From DASVWZ01 sp963715675 (GTDB lineage Bacteria > Acidobacteriota > Terriglobia > Terriglobales > Acidobacteriaceae), in the NCBI GenBank assembly GCA_963715675.1, contig OY970265.1, forward strand, positions 4,092,001 to 4,156,000: a DNA stretch of 64,000 bases, in the 5' to 3' direction. A program made the position numbers and the translations under genes. Position 1 is the first letter of the stretch; every line of letters starts with the position of its first letter. Below are positions 8,095 to 16,711 of the stretch, piece by piece. Under the pieces are notes generated by a model that saw only the letters and a program-made list of their open reading frames with translations, was not told where the DNA came from and did no database searches.

Positions 8095-8571
8095 ATGGCA
8101 AGCGCAGGTACCGCCCCGGCGCAATCAAGCGAGCGCTTGGCGCAGGAAGACCAGCAAATCGCAGTTTCCCGGATGGTTGCCGCCGCCCGCACCCGTATCG
8201 GCGCCAAGTGGTTTTATTGGATCGCTGGCCTTTCGATGATCAACTCCATGGTGGTGATTTTCGGGGGCAATTTCCACTTCGTCGTCGGCTTGGGGATCAC
8301 ATCCGTGGTGGACGCGATGGCCAAGCGCATCGGCACCGCAGGCAGCGTTCTGGACCTCATCATCAACGGCTTCGTCGCCGGAGTTTTCGTACTATTCGGC
8401 TACTTTGCCTGCAAAGCGCAAAAATGGGCTTTCATGGTCGGGATGGGGCTCTATCTGTTGGACGGCGTGCTCCTGCTGAGTGCGCGGGACTTTCTCAGCG
8501 TCGGCTTCCACGCATACGCGCTGTATGCGATCCATCGTGGATACACCGCGGCCCAGCGAGTGCAGGGGTAA
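8095..8571 (+). CDS. Small four-helix membrane protein, function unknown
   Basis: 158 residues with a polar N-terminal ~40 residues followed by about four hydrophobic helices (WFYWIAGLSMINSMVVIFGG, LDLIINGFVAGVFVLFGYFA, WAFMVGMGLYLLDGVLLL and a C-terminal helix). No catalytic motif or named domain is recognised. The start is supported by AAGGAG seven to ten bases upstream. A strong hairpin follows the stop, but its T-run faces the minus strand, so termination of this gene is uncertain. The long structured leader suggests control after transcription starts. Confidence 0.75.
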   Translation: MASAGTAPAQSSERLAQEDQQIAVSRMVAAARTRIGAKWFYWIAGLSMINSMVVIFGGNFHFVVGLGITSVVDAMAKRIGTAGSVLDLIINGFVAGVFVLFGYFACKAQKWAFMVGMGLYLLDGVLLLSARDFLSVGFHAYALYAIHRGYTAAQRVQG

Positions 8572-8581
8572 GCCGGCACGG

Positions 8582-8614
8582 TCAAAAACTAAGGGCGGCC
8601 ACTCGGGCCGCCCT
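8582..8614 (-). terminator. Rho-independent terminator of the ftsH operon
   Basis: AGGGCGGC (8592-8599) pairs with GCCGCCCT (8607-8614). Read on the minus strand the hairpin is followed by TAGTTTTTGAC, giving the T-run, and it lies about 20 bases after the ftsH stop. On the plus strand no T-run follows, so it acts mainly for ftsH. Confidence 0.75.
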
Positions 8615-8633
8615 CCAAATCCAAGACCTGTTC

Positions 8634-10538
8634 CTATGCCCGCGCTGGGCTTTCTCCGCTCTTGGCGATTCCCGGACGTGCTTCCGGCTTCAGCACCTGC
8701 TGCACGCCGTCGTCAGCCTTAGGCGGGGGAGTGATCTTCGGCAATTCCTGCCCTTCAATCAGCATCTTGATCTCGTTGGCATCGAGCACTTCCCGTTCCA
8801 GTAGCGCCATCGCGATCCGCACCAGCGTATCGTGGTTCCCGCCCAGGATGTTCTTCGCCGTATCGTAGCCTTGCGAAATGATGCGGCGCACCTCCTCATC
8901 GATCTTGATCGCGGTGGCTTCGCTATAGTCGCGGTGCTGCGCGATTTCGCGGCCCAGGAAAATCTGCTCTTCTTTCTTGCCGAAGGTCAGCGGGCCGAGC
9001 GCGCTCATGCCGAACTCACAGACCATCTTGCGCGCCAGTTCGGTGGCCCGCTCGATGTCATTCCCCGCACCGGTGCTCATCTGCGACAGGAAAATCTCTT
9101 CGGCCAGGCGGCCACCCATCATGATGGCAATCTCGGTCTCCAGATATTCCTTGGTGTAGTTATGCTTGTCGTCAATGGGCAACTGCATGGTCACGCCCAG
9201 CGCCATGCCGCGCGGGATGATGGTGACTTTGTGCAACGGATCGGAATTCGGCAGCTTGGCCGCCACCAGCGCGTGCCCCGCTTCGTGATAAGCGGTGACT
9301 TTCTTTTCTTCTTCGGAGAGCAGCAGCGATTTGCGCTCCACGCCCATCAGGACCTTATCTTTGGCCAGTTCGAAGTCGTACATGAGCACCGCCTTGCGAT
9401 TCTGGCGTGCCGCGGCCAACGCCGCTTCGTTCACCATATTGGCCAAGTCCGCTCCGGAGAAGCCCGGCGTGCCGCGCGCCAACACCTGAAGAGCGACGTC
9501 ATCGGCGACAGGAATCTTGCGGGTGTGGACTCGAAGAATCTCTTCCCGGCCGCGAACATCGGGCCGGCTCACCACCACCCGGCGATCGAAGCGTCCCGGA
9601 CGCAGCAACGCTGGATCCAGCACGTCGGGCCGGTTCGTGGCTGCCATCAGGATGACGCCTTCGTTTGACTCGAAGCCATCCATCTCAACCAGCAACTGGT
9701 TCAAAGTCTGCTCGCGCTCGTCATGGCCGCCGCCCAATCCCGCACCGCGGTGACGTCCAACGGCGTCGATTTCATCGATGAAAATGATGCAAGGAGCGTT
9801 CTTCTTGCCCTGTTCGAACAAGTCGCGAACCCGGCTCGCGCCCACGCCCACAAACATTTCCACGAAGTCGGAACCGGAGATCGAGAAGAACGGAACGTTC
9901 GCCTCCCCGGCAACCGCTCGGGCCAGCAAAGTCTTGCCCGTCCCCGGAGGTCCCACCAGCAGTACGCCTTTGGGAATTCTTCCGCCCAGCTTCTGGAATT
10001 TCTGCGCTTCCCGCAAGAACTCGATGATTTCCTTGAGTTCTTCCTTAGCTTCATCCACACCAGCCACGTCCTTAAACGTGACCTTCTTCTGCTGCATAGA
10101 GAGCAACCGCGCCCGGCTCTTGCCAAACGACAAAGCCTTGTTCCCGCCGGTTTGCATCTGGCGGATCATGAAAAACCACAGGGCAGCCAGCAGAATAAGC
10201 GGCGCAAAATTCAGCAGCCAGCTCGGCCAGCTTCCATTACTGATGTCGCGAAATACGATCTGAACGCCCTTGTTCCGCAGCGTGTCAATCATCTGGGGGT
10301 AGCTGGCGGGTGCCGTTGTATGGAACGGGGAGCTGTCGTTCGTGAACTTGCCACGAACCTCCATGCCGGTGATGGTGACCTCTTTTACGTTCCCCTGGTC
10401 CACATCCGTCATGAACTGCGAGAAGTTGATTTCCTTCTCTTTCGGTCCCGCGCTGCCTTGCTTCACGACCTCCCATAGCAGGAAAGCCGAGAGCACAATC
10501 ACCAGCCAAAAAACTACCGTTTTCACCGTCGAATTCAC
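8634..10538 (-). CDS. ftsH: ATP-dependent zinc metalloprotease FtsH
   Basis: Membrane-bound AAA protease that degrades misfolded membrane proteins and unstable cytosolic regulators. The 634 residues show a first transmembrane helix at 7-24, a short periplasmic domain, a second helix near 107-126, the AAA module with Walker A GPPGTGKT (196-203), Walker B IIFIDEID (251-258) and the second region of homology around 305-320, then the zinc site HEAGH (418-422) with the third ligand expected in the DIERATELA segment. Length and domain order are standard. It is last in the tilS-hpt-ftsH order that is conserved across many bacteria, and a terminator follows. Confidence 0.98.
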   Translation of the reverse strand: MNSTVKTVVFWLVIVLSAFLLWEVVKQGSAGPKEKEINFSQFMTDVDQGNVKEVTITGMEVRGKFTNDSSPFHTTAPASYPQMIDTLRNKGVQIVFRDISNGSWPSWLLNFAPLILLAALWFFMIRQMQTGGNKALSFGKSRARLLSMQQKKVTFKDVAGVDEAKEELKEIIEFLREAQKFQKLGGRIPKGVLLVGPPGTGKTLLARAVAGEANVPFFSISGSDFVEMFVGVGASRVRDLFEQGKKNAPCIIFIDEIDAVGRHRGAGLGGGHDEREQTLNQLLVEMDGFESNEGVILMAATNRPDVLDPALLRPGRFDRRVVVSRPDVRGREEILRVHTRKIPVADDVALQVLARGTPGFSGADLANMVNEAALAAARQNRKAVLMYDFELAKDKVLMGVERKSLLLSEEEKKVTAYHEAGHALVAAKLPNSDPLHKVTIIPRGMALGVTMQLPIDDKHNYTKEYLETEIAIMMGGRLAEEIFLSQMSTGAGNDIERATELARKMVCEFGMSALGPLTFGKKEEQIFLGREIAQHRDYSEATAIKIDEEVRRIISQGYDTAKNILGGNHDTLVRIAMALLEREVLDANEIKMLIEGQELPKITPPPKADDGVQQVLKPEARPGIAKSGESPARA

Positions 10539-10711
10539 CTAGCTAACTCCTGTAAAAGTAACGCTTCTCCCACATCCATGCCGGAGTCTCCCAATCCAAT
10601 TAGATGTCCGCCGCGGGGGAACGTCGAAGTAAATCGTCAGCTCTCATATTCTACCCCTTCTTGCGATTCTATGGAGGCCGTTGCTGGCGTAACTTAAGTC
10701 ACGACCACACT

Positions 10712-11251
10712 TCAGCTTGCGACCGCCAGGTAAGGCAAGTTGCGCTGCGTTTGTTCGGGCGAGCCTAACCCGTATCCCATCACAAAGGCGTCGTCCACCA
10801 GGAAGCCGAAATAATCCGGCTGCAGTTGAACCCGCCGCGCCGACTGCCGGTCCAGCAACGTGGCTACCTTCACCGATGCCGCTCCCCGCGCCCGCAGATC
10901 GCTGACCAGGAACTCGGTGGTCACGCCGGAGTGCATCACTCCCTCAATCAATAAGACGTGCTTATCTCGAATATCGGCATCCTGGCTGAAGAATATTTCG
11001 AGGCAGCCTTCCGGGTTACCCCCTTCCTGGCGGTACTGCGGCTTGATGAACTGGCAGGTGACCGGCACCTCCAGGGCTCTTACCAGGTCGGCCATGAAGA
11101 CAAATCCGTTTTCCAGCAGGGCCAGTGCGTGGATGGTCTTGCCTTGGTAGTCGTCGGAGATTTGCCGGGCCATCTCCCGGATCCGTTTCTGGATCTGCTC
11201 GGCCGGGATCAGCGTGTGCAGCTGCTGCATCTTTGTGGGTGGTTTCATCAT
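10712..11251 (-). CDS. hpt: Hypoxanthine phosphoribosyltransferase-like protein with altered active site
   Basis: 180 residues aligning along their length with bacterial Hpt (ADLVRALEVPV, DADIRDKHVLLIE, VATLLDRQSARR, FVMGYGL). Normal Hpt makes IMP or GMP from PRPP and base. Here the PRPP loop LLVEDIIDSGNT reads LLIEGVMHSGVT, so the second acidic residue and the catalytic Asp are replaced by Gly and His, and the LKGS pyrophosphate loop reads LENG. The enzyme may be inactive or have another ligand. The ATG at 11251 is chosen because AGAGGT precedes it; the open frame extends to 11428 but overlaps tilS. It lies 83 bases after tilS and before ftsH, as in the conserved operon. Confidence 0.85.
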   Translation of the reverse strand: MMKPPTKMQQLHTLIPAEQIQKRIREMARQISDDYQGKTIHALALLENGFVFMADLVRALEVPVTCQFIKPQYRQEGGNPEGCLEIFFSQDADIRDKHVLLIEGVMHSGVTTEFLVSDLRARGAASVKVATLLDRQSARRVQLQPDYFGFLVDDAFVMGYGLGSPEQTQRNLPYLAVAS

Positions 11252-11334
11252 GGCGCGTACCTCTATGGCCAAATTGTACGGCCAAGGGGCCTTCCCTGTC
11301 TGGGTTAAATGCACCTGAGTTAACCGCTTTCCGG

Positions 11335-12819
11335 CTAAGGCGTTAGCGGCCTTTCCCGCACGGCCAGAAGCTGTTTGGCGCCCGGCGCGGGCTGTAGCCT
11401 TTGCGGAGTGGGAAATCCCCGCATCCAAACCAACTCCGAACCACGCACGACCACCGGCCAGAGCCTCCGTTGTTGCCCAGACACATGCTTGTCCGCAAGC
11501 AGCTCTTTCACCTTTTTCGGTCCCCGCGTATGGGACGGCCAGAAACGATCCCCTGCCCGCCAGTTGCGAACCTGCAACCCGCGATCCAGCCCGGCCAGAT
11601 CCAGCAACTGCTCCCGATCCCGACCCTCCAGGGAGCTCCGGTCGACGACGACCGCCTCAAAACGCGAGCTGATTTCCGGAACATCGATCCATCCTGGGAC
11701 AGCCAGCGAATATTCATAGCTAACTGCCTCGGCTGTAGTGCCCGCGGCCTCCAAACGCAGCCCGCCCTTATCGCGCCTCGCTATCCAACCACCGGGGAGC
11801 ACCACCGCCCCGCCCGCCGCGTGATCTGCCAGAGCCAGAATCTCTTCGACCTGGCGAAATTCCAGCCGAAATCCGAGGTTCTCAGCAGCCGCTCGAATGA
11901 TGCGCCGCTGTAAGGCCAAGGGCAAGGCAGTAAGCTCTGCAGTCTTCAGTTGTCCACCGACGTCGGCGGCGTCCGTCCTGCGACTGCCCCCTCGGGAGCG
12001 GTCAGGGCCTGATCTCCGCTCCGTGGATGCCCAGCAATCCGGCAGCAGCCTGGACGTTTCCTTTTGCCAATACTCCTCCTCGGCGCGCGCCAGTTCGGCG
12101 GTTTCCGCCAGCGCTTCCCGCGCTGCTGGATTCAGGTGCCGTTCCAGCCTGGGCAGAATGCCATGCCGCACGCGGTTTCGGGCATGACGCAGATCGCGGT
12201 TGCTGCGGTCTTCCCGCCAGCCTTGGCTCACTTCGTTCAGAAAGGCTTCAAGCTGGCATCGGCGCACTCCAAGAAGGGGCCGCACGATCGCACCCGGCCA
12301 GCCCCCACGCCCTGACGTCCCGCCACTTTCTGGAGAAACCAGCAACTTCGGATAGATCCCAGCCAGTCCGCGGGTGCCGGCGCCGCGAACGACTCGCAGC
12401 AGAACCGTCTCCGCCTGATCATCCAGGGTGTGCCCGGTCGCGATCCGGTTCACAACGCCTTTTCTCAGCAGCCGGCGAAAACATTCGTAGCGCGTCGCGC
12501 GGGCAGCCGTCTCCAGGCTCAAATGTTTCGCCGCGGCTCGCTCTTTTACGTCCCCGCTCTGGCAGTGAAACTCCAGATTGTGGGTTTGCGCCAGCTCGGC
12601 CACGAAATGCTCGTCTTCGTCGGATTCCTCTCCGCGCAGCTTGTGATTGAAGTGTACGACTGAGAGGACAATGCCGATCTCACGACGCAGGTCGAGCAGC
12701 AAACGCAGCAGTGCAACCGAGTCCGCCCCTCCCGAAACCGCAACCCCGACGCGGTCTCCCGCGTGCAGCAGCGCATGTTTACGAATGTATTCGAGAACGA
12801 TCTGGGCCAGACCCTGCAC
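11335..12819 (-). CDS. tilS: tRNA(Ile)-lysidine synthetase
   Basis: Attaches lysine to C34 of the CAU-anticodon tRNA-Ile so that it reads AUA. The N-terminal PP-loop ATPase motif VAVSGGADSVALL (about residues 26-38) and the ATGHTLDDQAETVLLR segment (about 130) identify it; a TilS C-terminal domain with LQVRNWRAGDRF and KKVKELLADKHV ends the protein. At 494 residues it is somewhat longer than E. coli TilS (432), with extra Gly/Arg/Ser-rich stretches near residues 170-180 and 265-290 that may be tolerated loop insertions. It begins 49 bases after the Tat-type nitroreductase and is followed by hpt and ftsH. Confidence 0.95.
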   Translation of the reverse strand: MQGLAQIVLEYIRKHALLHAGDRVGVAVSGGADSVALLRLLLDLRREIGIVLSVVHFNHKLRGEESDEDEHFVAELAQTHNLEFHCQSGDVKERAAAKHLSLETAARATRYECFRRLLRKGVVNRIATGHTLDDQAETVLLRVVRGAGTRGLAGIYPKLLVSPESGGTSGRGGWPGAIVRPLLGVRRCQLEAFLNEVSQGWREDRSNRDLRHARNRVRHGILPRLERHLNPAAREALAETAELARAEEEYWQKETSRLLPDCWASTERRSGPDRSRGGSRRTDAADVGGQLKTAELTALPLALQRRIIRAAAENLGFRLEFRQVEEILALADHAAGGAVVLPGGWIARRDKGGLRLEAAGTTAEAVSYEYSLAVPGWIDVPEISSRFEAVVVDRSSLEGRDREQLLDLAGLDRGLQVRNWRAGDRFWPSHTRGPKKVKELLADKHVSGQQRRLWPVVVRGSELVWMRGFPTPQRLQPAPGAKQLLAVRERPLTP

Positions 12820-12868
12820 GGGAACATGTTACATCCGGATTTGTTGCTGGTTCAAAACGCCAGGTGAG

Positions 12869-14050
12869 TCAAAGAACCACATTCTCAATCGGCCGCCGCG
12901 GGCTGGCGTGGGCTGGCCATGTCGGATAGCCCATATAAAAAACAAACGTCGGCTGCCACGTGCTATCGCCCAAGATTTCGGCAAGCATGACCGCCCGTTT
13001 CGCCGGTTTTCCCCGCGCCTTTTCATGATCAATCATTTCCACCGCCTCATTGCAGGGACGACCAGCCACGCCGCGGGCGGTTGCCAGCAAATGCGCCCGC
13101 TGCCACATTCGACCCGCCAGCAGACAATGTACCCGGGCATAGCGGTCATGCGCCGCGATAATGCCAATCAGCGGCGCACTCAGCATCAGGTGCGAATATC
13201 CGTTGTCCGCGCCCTTGGGACCAGCCCATTTCAACATCCACAAGGGCATCATCTTGGCGATTCCAGTCGCGATGGGGGGCAACCCAAAAGCATCAATCGA
13301 AAGACCATCGCGAAATTTCTGCACCTCGCTCCAGTGGATGCGAATCCAGCGCTCACTGCCACGAACCACTTCTGGGTCGGAATAGATCTCCGAGTTCGCT
13401 GCTGAGCTGATTTCCACGATCTTCCTGCGTTCGGCTTCCGCCGTAAAGAGAAAAATCTTGACCTCGGATTCGTCCCTTGCCAGGCGGTTCAGAGCATCGA
13501 CGAACTCGGGCGGCAGCGGCTTCTGCGGTTGGTAGGCAGCGCGATTCGTGTGGCGCCGCGGGATCGTGTTGTATAACTCGTTTGCCTCGCGCTTGCCAGC
13601 CGCCAGATCCACGCGCGCCAGCAGTTCCGGCTTCGGGTCGGCGGGAATCGGTCCGAGCTTTCCCGGAAATAACGTAAGGGTAGCTTGATAGCCATTGGCC
13701 GCCGCGGCCAGCATCAGGTTCTCGAGTGCACAGCCCATCCCGATGTGCTCTTCTCGCAAATAAGGATCAAGCGCCCCGACATTTCGGTTGGTGTCGATGT
13801 GCAAATCAATCGACGAATTGGTTACCTTGAAAAGCCACGGCTGCGTGTTGTGCGGGCTGGCCGCCAGGATCGCGGCGCGCACCAGCGCCAGGGGCCCTTC
13901 ATTCGCATCCTTGCGCCAATCCTTCCAGGGTTCGTAAGCCGGCCCTTCACCAACGCTGAAGACACCCTGGTCGTAGGCCCGCCAGACTCCGCCGCCCACC
14001 ACTGCGACGGTGACAACTCCCGCGCCTTTCAGGAATGATCTGCGTTGAAT
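12869..14050 (-). CDS. Acg-like nitroreductase family protein with Tat signal, probable ATT start
   Basis: Flavin-type nitroreductase-fold protein of the Acg/Rv-type branch (SPHNTQPWLF, HTNRAAYQP, SAPLIGIIAA, HCLLAGRMWQR). Substrate unknown. The first conventional start in frame is the GTG at 14002, but the frame upstream encodes QRRSFLKGAGVVTVAVVGG, a textbook twin-arginine signal, and contains no ATG, GTG or TTG before the upstream stop. An ATT at 14050-14048 directly precedes this motif, with GGGAGA seven bases before it, so initiation at AUU is proposed. This predicts export in folded form, cofactor bound. It follows the S53-like peptidase gene and precedes tilS on the same strand. Confidence 0.75.
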   Translation of the reverse strand: MQRRSFLKGAGVVTVAVVGGGVWRAYDQGVFSVGEGPAYEPWKDWRKDANEGPLALVRAAILAASPHNTQPWLFKVTNSSIDLHIDTNRNVGALDPYLREEHIGMGCALENLMLAAAANGYQATLTLFPGKLGPIPADPKPELLARVDLAAGKREANELYNTIPRRHTNRAAYQPQKPLPPEFVDALNRLARDESEVKIFLFTAEAERRKIVEISSAANSEIYSDPEVVRGSERWIRIHWSEVQKFRDGLSIDAFGLPPIATGIAKMMPLWMLKWAGPKGADNGYSHLMLSAPLIGIIAAHDRYARVHCLLAGRMWQRAHLLATARGVAGRPCNEAVEMIDHEKARGKPAKRAVMLAEILGDSTWQPTFVFYMGYPTWPAHASPRRPIENVVL

Positions 14051-14102
14051 AGACGATCTCCCGCTGGTGCGTACCCCCGATTCGAGTCCTCGCGCCCAAA
14101 GG

Positions 14103-15296
14103 CTACTTCCCCTTGTAAGTCAAATCGCTCCCCACGCCGGAGCAGAAATCCCAGCCTTTCGTGCATCCGTTGCCCTTGGTGATATCACGAAAGAACTGAT
14201 GATATTCCTTCTGATTTCCGTATTCCTGGTAGATCTTGGTGAGCTCGGAGTTGGTCGACTTCGAGAAACGACCGGCAGCGTTCACGATGCCCGCCAGCGA
14301 TGGAGCCGACACACTGGTGCCGGTAAGAACCAGCCAGCCATAGCCTCCGTCAGCGTCGTAGACGGACACGCCGCTCGTCGGGCCGGCGTCGAAGGAGAAG
14401 TCCGGAGTGCCACGCCAGGTGCCCACGATCTTCTGAATGATGTCCTGGTAGGCTGGCCGGGGTTCATAGGCGCTGTCGCCGCCAGAGCAGCAGCCGCTCT
14501 CACCCGTAAAGTCGCCCGAAGCATTGCGATTGACCGTGGTGCTGCCCACCGACACCACATAGGGTGACGTCCCCGGGTAGATCAAGTCGCCATAAGTGCC
14601 GCCCGACGAGGCAAAATAGACGACACCCTTCTTCTTGAAATATTTGTCGTCTGCCTGCTCGCCGGTGAATTCGGAGCCGCCCCAACTATTGGAAACTTCC
14701 CCGCCACCGGCCGCCGCCACCAGCTTGCTGGCCACGGACTCTGCCTGTAGAAGATCGGCGAAGCTGTTCGACGCTGCCTCCACCAGATAAATCTTGGCTT
14801 TCGGCGCCATGCCGTGCGCCCACTCGATGTCCAGTGCTTCTTCCAGGGACCATCCGCCCGGGTCGTTCGGCGGTTGGCTACCATCGGCGTACACCTGTTC
14901 GAAATCTGCTGTCGGCAGCCCGAACTGGGTTGAGAAGGTTGCCAGGTCCGTGGCCGCATCGGGATTGTCATACGCGCTCACCACGGCAATGGTCTTGGCG
15001 CCGCCGGTGGGATTCTTCGTCGTGCCTGAGATCGGGCAGCCTTTGACTTGCTTGGTCAACTTATAGACGCAGGCGAGCGACGCGGGAGTTTCACCCGAGG
15101 GCGAGTTCGATCCGGGAAAGCCGTCGGAGCGAACCAAAATCACAAAGTTGGTATGAGCCCGTAGGCCGACATCCTCGGGCTGCTGGATGCTGCTGGAGGG
15201 GATGATGGCCCGGCCGACGAGCGGTGAGAACTGGGACAGTGCAATCTGCTGGAAAACAAACAAAGACACTAGCGCAAGAAGAGTAGGACGACGCAT
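14103..15296 (-). CDS. Secreted S53 (sedolisin)-like peptidase
   Basis: 397 residues from the ATG at 15296, which has GAGG six to ten bases upstream and starts a clear signal peptide (RRPTLLALVSLFVFQQIALS). Sedolisins are acid-active serine peptidases with a Glu-Asp-Ser triad. Visible are the Glu-x3-Asp pair in SLEEALDIEWAHG and the nucleophile region TGTSVSAPSLAG. The oxyanion Asp normally found in an SSGD motif is absent: the sequence is ASSGGTYGDLIYP. The long activation prodomain usual for the family is also missing. It may be inactive, or the nearby YGD Asp may substitute. First gene of the minus-strand run toward tilS. Confidence 0.8.
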   Translation of the reverse strand: MRRPTLLALVSLFVFQQIALSQFSPLVGRAIIPSSSIQQPEDVGLRAHTNFVILVRSDGFPGSNSPSGETPASLACVYKLTKQVKGCPISGTTKNPTGGAKTIAVVSAYDNPDAATDLATFSTQFGLPTADFEQVYADGSQPPNDPGGWSLEEALDIEWAHGMAPKAKIYLVEAASNSFADLLQAESVASKLVAAAGGGEVSNSWGGSEFTGEQADDKYFKKKGVVYFASSGGTYGDLIYPGTSPYVVSVGSTTVNRNASGDFTGESGCCSGGDSAYEPRPAYQDIIQKIVGTWRGTPDFSFDAGPTSGVSVYDADGGYGWLVLTGTSVSAPSLAGIVNAAGRFSKSTNSELTKIYQEYGNQKEYHQFFRDITKGNGCTKGWDFCSGVGSDLTYKGK

Positions 15297-15434
15297 AAGG
15301 CACCTCGGCCGAGTTCGGTCTGACCCAGGTGTAAATCCAATCATCCACGAGGTGAATCCATCGGCCGAACTTCGCGACCAGCAACATTCTACACCCGGTT
15401 GCCGTCTCTTGGACCGGAGTTTATCGGCCTGAAG

Positions 15435-16271
15435 TCACTCAAGCATCCGATTTACGTCCTCATGCGGAATCGCTCCCTCCAGCGCCCCATACGTCCCCTG
15501 AGCCTTCAACTCTTCTGCCACCCTTCTCAGCAGACTCAGGGTCGCCCGGACCGGACCCGATCCCAGACTCACCCGTGCCACGCCCAGCTTTTCCAGTGCC
15601 GGCACCGAGGGCGATCCCGGCCCGGCCAGAATATTCAGCGGACATTGCACATCCTTGACCAGCCGTGCAATCGTTTCCGGGTCGCGCATGCCGGGCGCAA
15701 ACACGCAATCCGCACCCGCGTCCCGGTATGCCAGCAAACGGCGCAGCGTCTCGTCGTATCGCTTTTCAGGGGCGCCGACCTGCGCCAGATAAACGTCGGT
15801 GCGCGCATTCAGCACCAACAGCACACCCGACTTCATTGCCGCCTCACGTACCGCACGGATCTTCTCAAGTTGCAGTTGCAGATCCGCCAGAGGATTGCCG
15901 GGATCATTCGTCCCGTCTTCCAGGTTCATCCCCACCGCACCCGCTTCGATTACTTCCCGCGCGGTACGGCCTGCATCCTCGGGCTTGTCGCCGTATCCCG
16001 CTTCGACGTCTGCGGTCACCGGAACCTTGACCGCGCGGGCAATTCTTGCAATGCGGGCCAGCATCTCTTCGCGCGAAATTTTCTCCCCATCGGGATATCC
16101 CAGCGAGAATGCGATCCCTGCGCTGGTCGTGGCAATGGCTGCGAACCCCGCCTCTTCGACAATCCGCGCGCTGGCCACGTCCCAGACGTTGGGAAGCACG
16201 AGAATCTTCTGCCCCCGGTGCATGGCACGGAAGGCGGTCGCCTTGGCTTTCTGTTTGTCAGTATTCGCCAT
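15435..16271 (-). CDS. Isocitrate lyase/PEP mutase family protein
   Basis: 278-residue single-domain TIM-barrel protein of the PEP mutase/isocitrate lyase superfamily, whose members break or rearrange C-C or C-P bonds next to a carboxylate using Mg. Seen are the N-terminal LPNVWDVASARIVEEAGF, the Mg-site region VTADVEAGYGDKPEDA and AVGMNLEDGT, and NARTDVYL. The lyase loop motif KKCGH of true isocitrate lyases is absent, so oxaloacetate decarboxylase, 2,3-dimethylmalate lyase or another carboxylate lyase activity is more likely. It starts 37 bases after the thioesterase gene and is the last gene of the CPBP-thioesterase-lyase operon. Confidence 0.9.
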   Translation of the reverse strand: MANTDKQKAKATAFRAMHRGQKILVLPNVWDVASARIVEEAGFAAIATTSAGIAFSLGYPDGEKISREEMLARIARIARAVKVPVTADVEAGYGDKPEDAGRTAREVIEAGAVGMNLEDGTNDPGNPLADLQLQLEKIRAVREAAMKSGVLLVLNARTDVYLAQVGAPEKRYDETLRRLLAYRDAGADCVFAPGMRDPETIARLVKDVQCPLNILAGPGSPSVPALEKLGVARVSLGSGPVRATLSLLRRVAEELKAQGTYGALEGAIPHEDVNRMLE

Positions 16272-16308
16272 AAGCCGCTCTGAACAAGTTTTCCCCAGCT
16301 CCCAGCCC

Positions 16309-16707
16309 CTAGCTACCAGGTTTCTTCTTCATTTTCTCCAGGAATTTCCCCACGCTCACCACCGCCCGTCCGATCGTTCCTCGCCCAATTTCCTGAACAT
16401 CATCCCACGCCGTTACGCGCACTGTGTAAAAGCGGCCGTCGAAGGATTCCAGAACCGCCTCGGCGCGGATCTTTGCGCCAATCCCGCTGGCGGCACGATG
16501 CTCAACATGAATCGCGGTTCCGACCGTGATTTCGTCACCTTCGCAGTAAGGCTGCAGCGCGTGAAACGCCGCCGTTTCCATCAGCCGGATCATGTCCGGA
16601 GTGGAATACACCGGCGGCAATTCCGGATGATGCGCGGTCAGGGTATGCTCGAACGCGACCGTCTCCTCGGTCGTTCCCCGCGCACCGATGGGCATTGCTT
16701 TCGCCAT
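16309..16707 (-). CDS. FlK-like acyl-CoA thioesterase
   Basis: 132-residue hot-dog-fold thioesterase. It matches the fluoroacetyl-CoA thioesterase FlK layout: STPDMIRLMETAAFHALQPY holds the Glu of the active site, and VGTAIHVEHRAAS the His, then DDVQEIGRGTIGRAVV. Most FlK relatives do not act on fluoroacetate; they hydrolyse small acyl-CoAs of unknown identity. AAGGAG ten bases upstream sits inside the end of the CPBP gene, four bases away, so the two are translationally linked. Its pairing with a PEP-mutase-like lyase hints at short carboxylate metabolism, by context only. Confidence 0.85.
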   Translation of the reverse strand: MAKAMPIGARGTTEETVAFEHTLTAHHPELPPVYSTPDMIRLMETAAFHALQPYCEGDEITVGTAIHVEHRAASGIGAKIRAEAVLESFDGRFYTVRVTAWDDVQEIGRGTIGRAVVSVGKFLEKMKKKPGS

Positions 16708-16711
16708 AAGT

